Source: an uncultured Lachnospiraceae bacterium (GTDB taxonomy: Bacteria > Bacillota > Clostridia > Lachnospirales > Lachnospiraceae). From it: a stretch of 31,125 nt of DNA. Numbering within the stretch: position 1 is the stretch's first letter; each line of letters opens with the position of its first letter. Below, piece by piece: positions 15,401 to 22,964 of the stretch. The stretch is taken from NCBI GenBank assembly GCA_910588965.1, contig CAJUSO010000042.1, forward strand, positions 1-31,125, given 5' to 3'. The translations under genes and the position numbers were made by a program. Under the pieces are notes generated by a model that did not search any database, was not told where the DNA came from, and was given only the letters and a program-made list of their open reading frames with translations.

Positions 15401-18067
15401 ACGATAGAACCGTATCTCGCCCATCTTCAAAAGTCTGGTATAAGTCGTACCGATACATAGCCGGACTTTGTTCGCTGTTACCGTTGCATCAAATTTCACA
15501 AGATAATAAACATTCCCGTAGGTATCTGTCCTCCGGATTGGCCTTGCCCCCATGTACTGTTCCTTGGTAGGGTTCGCTGAATTACAGTACCAGATTTTTG
15601 TCCCAGTTATTGCAGTCTGGTTGCCCACAGCTGCGAAAGCCAGATAATTCATCTGATAGTCTTGATCCAGTGTAATGGTCACGCCCTTGTCGCGTGCTTC
15701 GTAAGACACCCCGTCATCCCAGTCTTGCTTCATCCAATAGGAGCCATAATTGTTATCTACCAAGCCCCATGCACTGTTTTTCACCCCTTCATCCAAAGGG
15801 CTATCTACCATATGGGCACCGCCGCTCCCGCCATAGGAAGCCCCTGCAATATGGTCAGATACCTTCCCTTCTCCCTTAGAAGTGTTCAGCAACTTATAAT
15901 CCGGGAGTTCAGGCATGGCTATATCGATAGTCTCCGCCGTAGCAACCAGGGAATGCGGCCCCCAGCCAAGCTCATTCCAGCCCTTGACATAGATAGCGTA
16001 CTTCACATTGTCTTCCAGGCCTGTAATGGTATAATTGTTATTATCAAGCTTGCCCGTGCCCTCTTTCGTCTCCTGGAATCCCTCTACTACTGGGCGGTAG
16101 GCCGTGTCAGGCTCATCATATTTCTTATAATACACCATATATCCATTGGAATCGTCCATATCCTTCCAAGATAACAGGATAGAACGGTAATCCCCCCTTG
16201 CCGTCACGTTATCCACTGCTGCCGGCAATTTCTGCGGCTTCGGCTCACCTATCTGTTCCTTCGACCAAGGGCTGCGCCACTCGCCGTTTACAGAACGGAC
16301 TTTCACGGTATATTTTTTGAAATTCTGCATATCTTTGTCATTGATCTTCCCAATCATATGCTCTGGGACAGACACTGGGATAATCTGGGACTCATTAGCC
16401 GAAGACCCCTTGACCGGGCCGCTGATATAGACTTCATAGCCCGTCACATTGGTCTGACGGCTCCAGGAGGCTGTCAGGCACTTATCCCCAGGCACAAGAG
16501 CATTCAATGTAGGAATATCAAGCTGTGGAGCAGGGATCCTGTTCTCCATATCGTTGACAAACTCAACCTTGGCAATATTCACCAATGGTTCCGTCTTCTT
16601 CGTACCAGTAATGGTTATCGTTACCCGCTTTACAGCAATCTGCGTGCCAAAATCAAGGACCAGGGAACCGTCCGGCTCTACCGTCACGCTTGGCTCCACG
16701 GCTGCTGCCCTAAGGCCCATCCGGATACCTGTCTGGCGCACAGCATATGCCTGCGCAGCCTCTGGGACGGAAAGGGGCAGCTGCAGTTCCTTATCAGCGC
16801 CTGTTTCATCCACATATGCCACAGTGGCATTCCCATCCGCGATAGCGCTGGAAATATCCTCTCCGTCTTCCACCTCTAAGGGGGCATAGATTGTCATGCC
16901 GCCCACAATCGGGATATCGGCTGGGTCTGCATTGTCATCTGCCAAGGCAAATTCCAGCCCCACAGGGTTTTGCGGGGAAATTTCTGCCTCTGGGTTTGCA
17001 GGCTTTAACCCAACGCTGCCTGTTTTATTCAGCAGGTCTTCTATATTGCCCTCCATGGTGGTTCCTTCTACGGTCTGTACCTGCTGTACCCGGATGTTCT
17101 TCTGCACTTCCAGGGCAGCATCCTGTTTTTCATTTAAACTCTGGACCACAAATTGCAGGTCTGCAATATCCACACGGCCATCGCCATTAATATCGCACCC
17201 TGCCGTATCCTGCCCTTTGCGGATGGCATCCAGGACAGCCTTTGTATCGTTCTGGCTAATGTTCCCGTCACCGTCCACATCGCCTGGGCGGAGCCATCCA
17301 TATGTATGCTGGTCCAGAACTATACGTTCTGGGCTAATCCGAAGCTTGCTTACACTGTCTTCCTCAACCTTAACTGCCTGGGTATAGCCGGCAAACCCTT
17401 TTGCCCGTACCGAAAGGCTGTATTCCCCTGGGGAGAGTACGAACTTTGCAGTCTTAAAGCTTTCCCCGCCAAACCCCAGCGTCTGGGACGGGATTTCCTG
17501 GCTGCCTCCGCTGACTTGTACTGTCACGTCCCCCTGATATGGGAAAAGGTCAGATTTGCGGACTTCTACCTCTAAGGCGCTTTCTATTATGGGATCATCG
17601 CCTTCCCCTTCTTGGGCAGCGGAAGCTTCTAAATCTGATGTACCTGCCTTTTTTGCCGTATCTGGCTGGCTGGCATCCTCTCTGCCTGCGTCCGGCAAAC
17701 CGGCAGCATCCCCGCCTATGCCTGTTTCCGGCTGGCTGGCATCCTCTCTGCCTCCGTCCGGCAAACCGGCAGCATCCCCGCCTATGCCTGTTTCTGGCTG
17801 GCTGGCATCCTCTCCGCCCATGCCGGCCTCTGGCCCGATGACGTCCTGTGTGCCTTCTCCCAGTTCATTGGCATCCGATGTATCCGTGCCTGCTGTATCC
17901 GGCGCATCAAGGCCTGATACCTCTGGCAAACCATCCCCATGGCCCTGGGAATCCCCTGCCGCCTCTTGCCCTGCCTGGAGCGGCGCCCCATGCACAGGGA
18001 TTGCAGCGCCTGCCCAGGATTGTAGGATCAGGCAGGCAGTAAGCAGCACTGTCAATGTTCTTTTCAT
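12455..18067 (-). CDS. Secreted multidomain M60-type metallopeptidase with dockerin, FN3 and F5/8C modules
   Basis: An 1870-residue exported protein. A signal peptide (about 1-27) is followed by an acidic Gly/Asp/Ser/Pro region to residue 160 containing 22-residue repeats. A beta domain (about 165-250) precedes a dockerin at 261-315 with two Ca-binding loops, DVDGDGNISQND (263-274) and DINGDGRVDIAD (292-303). Then two FN3 domains (about 510-710), a carbohydrate-binding F5/8C-like domain (about 720-880), and the M60/enhancin-like peptidase with H1252-E-x-x-H1256 and E1267, fitting the HExxHx(8-28)E signature. FN3-like (about 1426-1540), second F5/8C-like (about 1545-1710) and a C-terminal beta domain follow. 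M60 enzymes cleave mucin-type glycoproteins; that role is inferred. No LPxTG anchor is visible. Ribosome binding site AAAGGAAAAG is moderate. Confidence 0.9.
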   Translation of the reverse strand: MKRTLTVLLTACLILQSWAGAAIPVHGAPLQAGQEAAGDSQGHGDGLPEVSGLDAPDTAGTDTSDANELGEGTQDVIGPEAGMGGEDASQPETGIGGDAAGLPDGGREDASQPETGIGGDAAGLPDAGREDASQPDTAKKAGTSDLEASAAQEGEGDDPIIESALEVEVRKSDLFPYQGDVTVQVSGGSQEIPSQTLGFGGESFKTAKFVLSPGEYSLSVRAKGFAGYTQAVKVEEDSVSKLRISPERIVLDQHTYGWLRPGDVDGDGNISQNDTKAVLDAIRKGQDTAGCDINGDGRVDIADLQFVVQSLNEKQDAALEVQKNIRVQQVQTVEGTTMEGNIEDLLNKTGSVGLKPANPEAEISPQNPVGLEFALADDNADPADIPIVGGMTIYAPLEVEDGEDISSAIADGNATVAYVDETGADKELQLPLSVPEAAQAYAVRQTGIRMGLRAAAVEPSVTVEPDGSLVLDFGTQIAVKRVTITITGTKKTEPLVNIAKVEFVNDMENRIPAPQLDIPTLNALVPGDKCLTASWSRQTNVTGYEVYISGPVKGSSANESQIIPVSVPEHMIGKINDKDMQNFKKYTVKVRSVNGEWRSPWSKEQIGEPKPQKLPAAVDNVTARGDYRSILLSWKDMDDSNGYMVYYKKYDEPDTAYRPVVEGFQETKEGTGKLDNNNYTITGLEDNVKYAIYVKGWNELGWGPHSLVATAETIDIAMPELPDYKLLNTSKGEGKVSDHIAGASYGGSGGAHMVDSPLDEGVKNSAWGLVDNNYGSYWMKQDWDDGVSYEARDKGVTITLDQDYQMNYLAFAAVGNQTAITGTKIWYCNSANPTKEQYMGARPIRRTDTYGNVYYLVKFDATVTANKVRLCIGTTYTRLLKMGEIRFYRYDSLEDDIMGLYTDEMHTTLRSDVTESTIKALEDRLEIPDKESGEKHPLYQELKLEINTAREILNSNLAPSFEVDNQITAQKDRHLGFGGLNPWQPLGKVAYTGERLLVYVGHNTKRTGDSTNLQLVFTQHHSEANALAKTVNLRIGRNEITVPQITSNDFERGGQLYVAYTGNSAADKYAIRISGASDIPSLIVNGKTGEARTAAIRDYVQKLERYVGTIQAGHEEKHKGNKNENVDYDYDQTNCILNATDIMMDEMMYSVPATQIWAGIQNAGDKVTKLDNALKAMEDAMTLFYHHKGLSDSAGTAKGNNALPSQHLNIRYMRMFAGAFMYASGNHIGVEYGSTVLSSQNSMSSFGWGIAHEIGHDINQGTYAVAEVTNNYFAQLLTGKERYTYENVYKKVTSGTIGRASNVFTQLALYWQLHLAYDNQKDDQHVYGTYQDQFDNLFFARVDTYSRNPAKAPQAGLALNGGTEQNLMRLACAAANKNILPFFERWGMVPDEATIAYAQKYGEPETKALYYITPDARNYRVDNPETPEAPTVKGKDAVTASVSAQSNQVKVNIKTNQDANLILGYEISRSMVSNGVKETKVVGFAPIQTAASTVYTDTIYSINNRVMSYEVRAVDKYLNYSNPTDAGSAKIQTEGIIDKSDWTIETTMVSADDVDIELDEEDPDGGFNSNGGAPGKKVNSIERVLDNDRTDAGTYTGTCTGTATITVDMHKSEQVTALKYLGDALKQVTVEVSQDGTAWTEAKKDYTGLTGTGEQTIWMDSLTEEGDRRPDFIGTYDARYVRLTITPADTAAQEEGGGSRVSIREIEICGPSGDNLEFMTSADGQPAVGKLAADYKYGDQAGDVIPAGSLIFTGTYKGNPAYNVVILYDTEGNVIGAKGTEVHAAQVIFAEVPEHGELGETSNGTWVYYVEPGQWDEKTLSSIKGVRGELYRVDNALTLEGERIVSDTQVISIPSFKDLPDITLTGRIPE
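17661..17820 (-). repeat. 66-bp tandem repeat within the M60 gene
   Basis: Units begin at 17661, 17727 and 17793 (the third partial), so the period is exactly 66 bases or 22 codons. The first two units are nearly identical at DNA level and encode the acidic repeat ASQPETGIGGDAAGLPDGG plus RED. The near-identity suggests recent duplication and likely copy-number variation between strains. The segment lies in the linker after the signal peptide. Confidence 0.9.
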
Positions 18068-18115
18068 TTCGCACTTTTCCTTTCTGCTATAATTTTAGAT
18101 TAGAGAATAAAAACC

Positions 18116-18128
18116 TACCATAATGGTA
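18116..18128. promoter_or_regulatory. 13-base palindrome upstream of the M60 gene
   Basis: TACCATAATGGTA is a perfect 6+1+6 inverted repeat about 50 bases before the start codon. It lies just downstream of the candidate -10 and is a possible operator. No regulator gene is adjacent. Confidence 0.4.
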
Positions 18129-18137
18129 TACCTTAAA

Positions 18138-18166
18138 AGATTAACATTTTTCCATGGAAAAATCAA
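18138..18166 (-). promoter_or_regulatory. Candidate M60 operon promoter with an 18-base palindrome in the spacer
   Basis: On the minus strand TTGATT (18161-18166) and TAATCT (18138-18143) are 17 bases apart. The perfect palindrome ATTTTTCCATGGAAAAAT (18146-18163) lies in this spacer and touches the -35. The -10 matches the consensus poorly (3 of 6), so the element may need an activator or the true promoter may lie elsewhere. Confidence 0.4.
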
Positions 18167-18197
18167 GAAAAAAATATTACCGTATCCAGCGGGCTAT

Positions 18198-19103
18198 TCA
18201 AAATAAATCCTTTTTCTTGAAAAACCACACGCAGGCCAGTACCACGAATACGCTGAGTATCCACACAAAAGCGTAGCCATGCCGCCACAGCAGTTCCGGC
18301 ATCCCAGAAAAATTCATGCCATACCATCCTGCAATTAAGGTGAGCGGCATAAAAATCGCGCTCACCGTAGTAAACATTTTCATAATCCGGTTCTGCTCAA
18401 AAGTCAGGGCTGCATCCAGCGCTTCCCGGATATGCACCAGTTCCTCATACAGGAACTGCGTCTCCTCTGTAAGCCTGCGTATTTTATTTTCGTAAACCCT
18501 AAGATAACAGGCGGATTCTTCCGTAAGGATATGCCCCTGCGCATCTTCCTTCTTCTGTTCCAGCCCATTAATCCCCTCCACTATATTTAAAAACTGCCTA
18601 TAATCATTTTTCCACACGCTCAGCAGCCGCTTGCATTCAAAAATCGTCCTGTTCCGGTTCCTGCTGACCTTCCCAACCACGATTTCCCGCTCCATGTCAA
18701 TCAGGTATTCCTCCATTTCCCTGACCTTTTGCTGCCCGCGTTTTAAAATCCTCTCAAATACAGCTTCTATACGCTCCTCCGCCTCCATTTCCTGAAAGGG
18801 CGCTTGGCCTCCCGCCAGTTCCATCTGCTGGAAAATCCCCCTCTCATCCTGCAGGACAGCCAAGATAAAATCCCGCCCCTTCCATAAAAATGCCGCGCTG
18901 GCAATCTGCCTTTCCCCATTCCCCTCCTCATGGAAGCTAAATGCGCCATAGATGGAATCTTCCATCACTTTTACCCCGTTCCAATAAGCCGGCTCCAGCT
19001 TCCTGACAGATTGCAGCAGCAGTTCCTCCACATCACTCCTCTCTTTGTCTTTCAGATGTTCCCATCCCAGAATCTCCACGATGCCTTCCCTGCCCGTTTC
19101 CAT
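18198..19103 (-). CDS. CorA-like divalent cation transporter
   Basis: A 301-residue CorA-family membrane protein that would move Mg2+ or another divalent cation into the cell as a pentamer. The long N-terminal cytoplasmic part is charged and helical (RILKRGQQKVREMEEYLIDM and following), then FTTVSAIFMPLTLIAGWYGMNF forms the first membrane helix ending in the pore signature G262-M-N264, and a second helix (FVWILSVFVVLACVWFF) ends in the basic tail KKKDLF. The start codon lacks a clear ribosome binding site: GGGGGTG lies about 12 bases upstream and TATTATAAT directly abuts the ATG, so the start is less sure than the family. The ion is not determined. Confidence 0.88.
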   Translation of the reverse strand: METGREGIVEILGWEHLKDKERSDVEELLLQSVRKLEPAYWNGVKVMEDSIYGAFSFHEEGNGERQIASAAFLWKGRDFILAVLQDERGIFQQMELAGGQAPFQEMEAEERIEAVFERILKRGQQKVREMEEYLIDMEREIVVGKVSRNRNRTIFECKRLLSVWKNDYRQFLNIVEGINGLEQKKEDAQGHILTEESACYLRVYENKIRRLTEETQFLYEELVHIREALDAALTFEQNRIMKMFTTVSAIFMPLTLIAGWYGMNFSGMPELLWRHGYAFVWILSVFVVLACVWFFKKKDLF

Positions 19104-19338
19104 TATAATATGACACCCCCAGACCGTTTCTTCCTATAGGGACAGACCCAGCAGGCCTAGGCGGCCGAAAAACCGCTCCCTATGTACAACCCCATAACGC
19201 CCTGCATGATAAGGAAACTGCACAGATACTTTTAGCCATGGTACTTCATGTAATGTGAATGTCGGCAGGATGCCTTGTTAAAATAACGCCTTACAAAAAA
19301 ATTCTTCTATATATAAGATAAGCCCCATTGCCAAGCAG

Positions 19339-20658
19339 CTACGTCCCTAATACCTTATGTAGTAAATCTGCCAAAGGTTCCATAGCGTTCATTGCCTCTT
19401 CCACCGTATTGGTCTGCGCCCCCACTTCCACCAGCAGGCTTTTGGGCCGGTAATGGAGGTTATACCGATACCCTTTCAGATACGTCCCCCTGGCAAACCC
19501 TGGATAGTATTCTTCCGCCGCCAGCTTCATCTGGAAGGAAAAAGCCAGGTTATCCGCCAAATTCGGATTGGCCAGGTAAGCGATATCCCCATTGGCCGTT
19601 GTCCTGCTCAGCCCATTGAAGAACATAATCTGGGACGTCTGTTTCCCGTTGACTTCCGACACCAGATGGGTGGTCTCTGCCACCCCGTCGCGGTGCAGGT
19701 CAATCACCACCTCAATACTTGGGTTCTCCGCTAAAATCTGCTCCAGGGCAGGCCCTGCATAGGAATAGGCATTGTCCCGGTCTGCCACGTCATATTCCCC
19801 CGTATGGTGCATGACATGGAACCCATATTCCTCCCGCAGCAGCGTGGCAAGCTTCTCCCCCACGCCTACAACGCTGGTGCTGGGATCTCCTGGGACTGAA
19901 TCCGCGTACCCTTCCTGGGAATGGGTATGGTAAATCAAAATCTGCACATTCTCATCCCCGCCCTGAAGCTTCATATCCTTAGCCAGCATTTCCGCCGCAT
20001 TCAGCTGGCTGCTGTCTATGGTCGTGGTCCGGTCCACCTGGTAAAAATTCTGCAGCAGGTAGTCGAAATCATCCAGCTTCTCCCTAGGGATTTCCACGGC
20101 TTTCGCTGTCTTCGTATGGGTGCTCTGGCCATCCTGCTTTTTCTTTTCTTTCTTTTGTCCCTCTTCCTCCTTATCCTCCCCTTCTTTCCCCTGGCCTTCC
20201 TTCCCCTCTTTTTCTGCCGCCCCATCCTCATCTCCAGCCGCTTTCCCTTCTGCGCCTTCCCTTTCTTCCTTTTCCCCTTCTTCGCCCTCTCCTGATTCCT
20301 GGCCCTCCCCGGCCTTTTTGGCATTCTCCGCCAAAAGCCCGCATGACAGGTCGCTTTCAATCTGCGTGTCATACTCTGGTATGGTGTCGCTGAACCCATA
20401 AACCGGGAATACCGACTCTAATTTCCCTAACAGGTACTCTTCCATAGAGACTGGCGCTTCCTGCCCTTCACGCAGCATGGCAGGCATGCAATTCTTCCAT
20501 GCCTGCACTGCTATCTCTTCCCTTATAAAATTCCCTATCTGCTCCATTGCCGGCGCCTTGCCCAAGGAAGACATGTTCTGGTAACAGACAAATACAAACA
20601 GAACACTTGCGCCCCCTAGGCACCATTGCATGTATTTCCTGGATTTCCTTCTATTCAT
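19339..20658 (-). CDS. spoIIP: Stage II sporulation protein P
   Basis: A peptidoglycan amidase/endopeptidase that works with SpoIID and SpoIIM in forespore engulfment. An N-terminal basic stretch and membrane anchor (WCLGGASVLFVFVCYQNM) is followed by a conserved stalk, then a highly charged Glu/Lys/Gly linker (encoded by about 20113-20320), and the catalytic domain with ILIYHTHSQEGYADS, DLHRDGVAETTH and LLVEVGAQTNTVEEA, whose His and Glu residues fit the zinc ligands. The start MNRRKSRKYMQW is a best guess; ATGs at 20676 and 20700 are also in frame and none has an ideal ribosome binding site. It follows gpr after a short gap, the usual gpr-spoIIP order in Firmicutes. Confidence 0.93.
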   Translation of the reverse strand: MNRRKSRKYMQWCLGGASVLFVFVCYQNMSSLGKAPAMEQIGNFIREEIAVQAWKNCMPAMLREGQEAPVSMEEYLLGKLESVFPVYGFSDTIPEYDTQIESDLSCGLLAENAKKAGEGQESGEGEEGEKEEREGAEGKAAGDEDGAAEKEGKEGQGKEGEDKEEEGQKKEKKKQDGQSTHTKTAKAVEIPREKLDDFDYLLQNFYQVDRTTTIDSSQLNAAEMLAKDMKLQGGDENVQILIYHTHSQEGYADSVPGDPSTSVVGVGEKLATLLREEYGFHVMHHTGEYDVADRDNAYSYAGPALEQILAENPSIEVVIDLHRDGVAETTHLVSEVNGKQTSQIMFFNGLSRTTANGDIAYLANPNLADNLAFSFQMKLAAEEYYPGFARGTYLKGYRYNLHYRPKSLLVEVGAQTNTVEEAMNAMEPLADLLHKVLGT

Positions 20659-20738
20659 CACCAAACGATTCCCCATTCCTGCATCATTACACCCGTACAT
20701 TACTGCGGATATACCAATATATGCTTGTACAGATTTTT

Positions 20739-21689
20739 TTATGCAAAGGCAATGTTGAGGCCCTCGGACAGCGTATAGCTTAACCGCTTTACGGATTCGT
20801 CAATATCCTTAGGGGTTACGAACATGGTGTTGAGCTGCGGGGACAGAAGTTCCCGGATTAATTCATATTTTTCCATATCATTCAGCGCATTGAGGCCGGT
20901 GCTCAAAGCCTGAAGATGGCTGTGCCCCTCCATAGCCTGGATGAGGGTGTGCATCGTGTCGCTTACGATGGTGGCCGCATCCACCACTGTAGGGACCCCA
21001 ATGGCAATGACAGGGATGCCCAGCGTGCCCTCTGACAGGCCATGCCGGTGGTTGCCTACGCCAGAGCCCGGATTAATGCCCGTATCCGTAATCTGTATCG
21101 TACGCCCAAGCCTCCTGGTACTGCGGGCTGCCAAGGCATCAATGGCCACCATTACGTCTGGCCGCGTCTCTTCTATGACGCCCCGGATGATTTCCTGGCT
21201 CTCCATCCCCGTCTGGCCCATAACGCCTGGGACTATGCCGCTGATGGCATTCACTTCCTCTTCCCCATACGCATATTTCCCAAATTCCTTCAGGACATGC
21301 CTGGTAATCATCAGGTTGTCCACTACCCTAGGCCCCAGGGCGTCCGGGGTCACCTCACGGTTGCCAAGGCCGGCCACCAGGGCTGAGATCGGCCCCTCTT
21401 TCTTCGGCAGCAGCCGCTTTACCAGACGGGCCAGCTCTACGGATATTTCCCGGTGGTAATCTTCATCCTGGGTATCCATATTGGCCGCCTCCAAGGTAAT
21501 ATACGTGCCTTTGGGCTTTCCCATGGCTTTTGCGCCGTTCTCTGTCTCAATCGCCATCGTAGTGATTTTAATTTCCAACTCCTGGCGGCTTTCCTCCTCC
21601 ACCCGCACCCCTTTGATTTCCACGTTATCTTCCTGGAATTTTTCCCTGGTTTCCAATGCAAGGTCTGTACGTACCTGAAACTGGCTCAT
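20739..21689 (-). CDS. gpr: Germination protease GPR
   Basis: The 316-residue spore protease that starts degradation of small acid-soluble spore proteins during germination; it is made as a zymogen and processed. Signature segments are FQVRTDLALETREKF at the N-terminus, VAGLGNREVTPDALGPRVV, and DTGINPGSGVGNHRHGLS with GIPVIAIGVPTVVDAATI. The start MSQFQVRTDL is chosen because GGAGGAAGTC precedes that ATG by the ideal distance; the frame extends upstream but without good signals. It is followed by spoIIP and is divergent from rpsT. Confidence 0.95.
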   Translation of the reverse strand: MSQFQVRTDLALETREKFQEDNVEIKGVRVEEESRQELEIKITTMAIETENGAKAMGKPKGTYITLEAANMDTQDEDYHREISVELARLVKRLLPKKEGPISALVAGLGNREVTPDALGPRVVDNLMITRHVLKEFGKYAYGEEEVNAISGIVPGVMGQTGMESQEIIRGVIEETRPDVMVAIDALAARSTRRLGRTIQITDTGINPGSGVGNHRHGLSEGTLGIPVIAIGVPTVVDAATIVSDTMHTLIQAMEGHSHLQALSTGLNALNDMEKYELIRELLSPQLNTMFVTPKDIDESVKRLSYTLSEGLNIAFA

Positions 21690-21852
21690 GACTTCCTCCA
21701 TACCGTATATTTTCTTTGTTCCCGCCGTTATTAACTGTGCAATATTTCCCAAATCCCTACTGCAATACCAGCGTGTAACAGCCCCGGCAAGCTGCCCTGC
21801 CAGGACCGCTGCATCACAGTTACATTTTTTGCAAAAAAAAGTAAAATATGTA

Positions 21853-21881
21853 TTGACAGATAGAAAAATTGGGATTAGACT
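21853..21881 (+). promoter_or_regulatory. rpsT promoter
   Basis: A perfect TTGACA at 21853-21858 is followed after 17 bases by TAGACT (21876-21881), a 4 of 6 match to the -10. An alternative TATATT at 21881 would be too far away. Transcription from here leaves a leader of about 130 bases before the rpsT start. Confidence 0.6.
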
Positions 21882-21908
21882 ATATTAAGTATGTTTACAT
21901 TAGAACGT

Positions 21909-21945
21909 CCGTGTCCGGGTTTAATGGAACAGCTGCAGAACACGG
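21909..21945 (+). promoter_or_regulatory. Candidate structured leader of rpsT
   Basis: CCGTGT at 21909-21914 can pair with ACACGG at 21940-21945, and the palindrome CAGCTGCAG-like segment lies inside, with CGGCGCCG just after. It sits in the long leader of the S20 gene. A role in autoregulation by S20 is plausible but not demonstrated; I do not recognise a named ribosomal leader family. Confidence 0.35.
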
Positions 21946-22016
21946 CGCCGCCCTGTCCGGCTGCGTATTTCAGGGTTGCCGTGAACCATATTTCGATTAT
22001 ATTGGAGGTGTACGGA

Positions 22017-22280
22017 TTGGCTAACATCAAATCAGCAAAGAAAAGAATTTTAGTAACGCAAACCAGAACTGCCCGCAATAAGTCCATCAGGTCTGCTGTA
22101 AAGACTTCCATCCGGAAGGTAGAGGCTGCGGTTGCGGCAAAAGACCAGGCTGCTGCACAGACAGCGCTGAAGAACGCTGTTTCTACCATCAGCAAGGCTA
22201 CTTCCAAAGGCGTTTACCATAAGAACACTGCCTCCCGGAAGATTTCCCGCTTATCCAAGGCTGTAAACAACATGGCTTAA
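22017..22280 (+). CDS. rpsT: 30S ribosomal protein S20 (UUG start)
   Basis: An 87-residue, lysine-, alanine- and serine-rich primary 16S rRNA-binding protein. The start ANIKSAKKRILVTQTR after an initiating TTG matches S20 orthologues, which begin with M-A-N-I-K-S. TTG is used: GGAGG lies 8 bases before it (ATTGGAGGTGTACGGATTG), whereas the frame upstream to an ATG at 21891 has no S20 resemblance. The E. coli rpsT also starts with UUG, a feature linked to its autoregulation. The gene is divergent from gpr and ends before a strong hairpin terminator. Confidence 0.95.
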   Translation: MANIKSAKKRILVTQTRTARNKSIRSAVKTSIRKVEAAVAAKDQAAAQTALKNAVSTISKATSKGVYHKNTASRKISRLSKAVNNMA

Positions 22281-22338
22281 GGCCTGGTAGGGGATACTAT
22301 ACGTTACATCAGACCCCCTGTACGGGGATTTGCATAAT

Positions 22339-22381
22339 AAAAAGAAGCTGGCATACACCCTCATGCCGACTTCTTTTTATT
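22339..22381. terminator. Bidirectional intrinsic terminator
   Basis: AAAAAGAAG with a following TGGCAT pairs with ATGCC and CTTCTTTTT, giving a hairpin with T-runs on both strands. It ends rpsT on the plus strand and nrdDG on the minus strand. A smaller CCCC-GGGG hairpin at 22312-22326 (CCCCCTGTACGGGG) precedes it. Confidence 0.85.
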
Positions 22382-22462
22382 TTCTGAAAGGCCTTGCCGC
22401 AGGGAAGCGGCCCCACACGGCCCGCCAAAGGGCTTATGGGGGGCCTTCCAGCTGCCATCCCC

Positions 22463-22954
22463 TTAACAGCAATGCAAGGCTACTTCCCCAGCCGCCCGGC
22501 TGGCTGCCACGTCAATGACCCGTTGGTTGGCGCTTCCCCGCCAGTGAAGCTGGGTATCTTTCTGCACCGCCAGGAACTCCCCATCCACCAGCACGTCCAC
22601 ATATTCCATCAAAGGCAATGCTTGGACTGCCTCCCACACAAAGCCCGTATACAGCCAGATGGTCTTCTGGGGGAACTTTTCCTTGATTTCCCGGGCAAGC
22701 CGCAAGACATCGGAACGGTTGGAATAGTACAGGGGATCCCCACCGCTAAAGGTGACGCCTGAAATATAATCCTTCGCCAATTCCCGGAAGAGCTCCTCCT
22801 TTGCTTCCCGGTCAAACAGTAGGCCGCCGTTGGGATCCCAGGTAACGGGGTTCTGGCATTCCTTGCAGCAATGGGAGCAGCCAGATACCCATAACACCAC
22901 CCGCAGTCCATCCCCATTGAGCATATCGTCCTTTGTTATATTATGGTATCTCAT
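22463..22954 (-). CDS. nrdG: Anaerobic ribonucleotide reductase activating protein
   Basis: A 163-residue radical SAM enzyme that places the glycyl radical on NrdD. The iron-sulfur motif CX3CX2C is visible in SGCSHCCKECQNP near residues 25-35, and the SAM-binding segment SGVTFSGGDPLYYSN follows. WLYTGFVWEAVQ and VDVLVDGEF are typical of NrdG. The start MRYHNITKDD is chosen since GGGGAGAGAT precedes it and the upstream extension overlaps nrdD. It is separated from nrdD by 10 bases, so the two are translated from one mRNA. Confidence 0.94.
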   Translation of the reverse strand: MRYHNITKDDMLNGDGLRVVLWVSGCSHCCKECQNPVTWDPNGGLLFDREAKEELFRELAKDYISGVTFSGGDPLYYSNRSDVLRLAREIKEKFPQKTIWLYTGFVWEAVQALPLMEYVDVLVDGEFLAVQKDTQLHWRGSANQRVIDVAASRAAGEVALHCC

Positions 22955-22964
22955 ATCTCTCCCC

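Larger units (their letters stand above)
21690..22016. other. 327-base non-coding region between gpr and rpsT
   Basis: This holds the divergent start regions of gpr (minus) and rpsT (plus). It contains a 14-base exact copy (21784-21797) of a sequence also found at 26656-26669, a T6GCA6 palindrome at 21825-21838, the rpsT promoter, and the rpsT leader. I could not identify a convincing sigma-F or sigma-G promoter for gpr by eye. Confidence 0.6.

Noticed and set aside
16891..17575. Plus-strand open frames opposite the dockerin region of the M60 gene
   Set aside because: They mirror the codon bias of the minus-strand gene, which has clear signal peptide and dockerin motifs.
17661..17820. 66-bp repeats as a CRISPR array
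   Set aside because: Units are contiguous with no unique spacers and are in frame within a coding region.
21891..22016. ATG at 21891 as start of rpsT
   Set aside because: The 42 extra residues do not resemble S20, no ribosome binding site precedes that ATG, and the TTG at 22017 has a strong one at the correct N-terminus.
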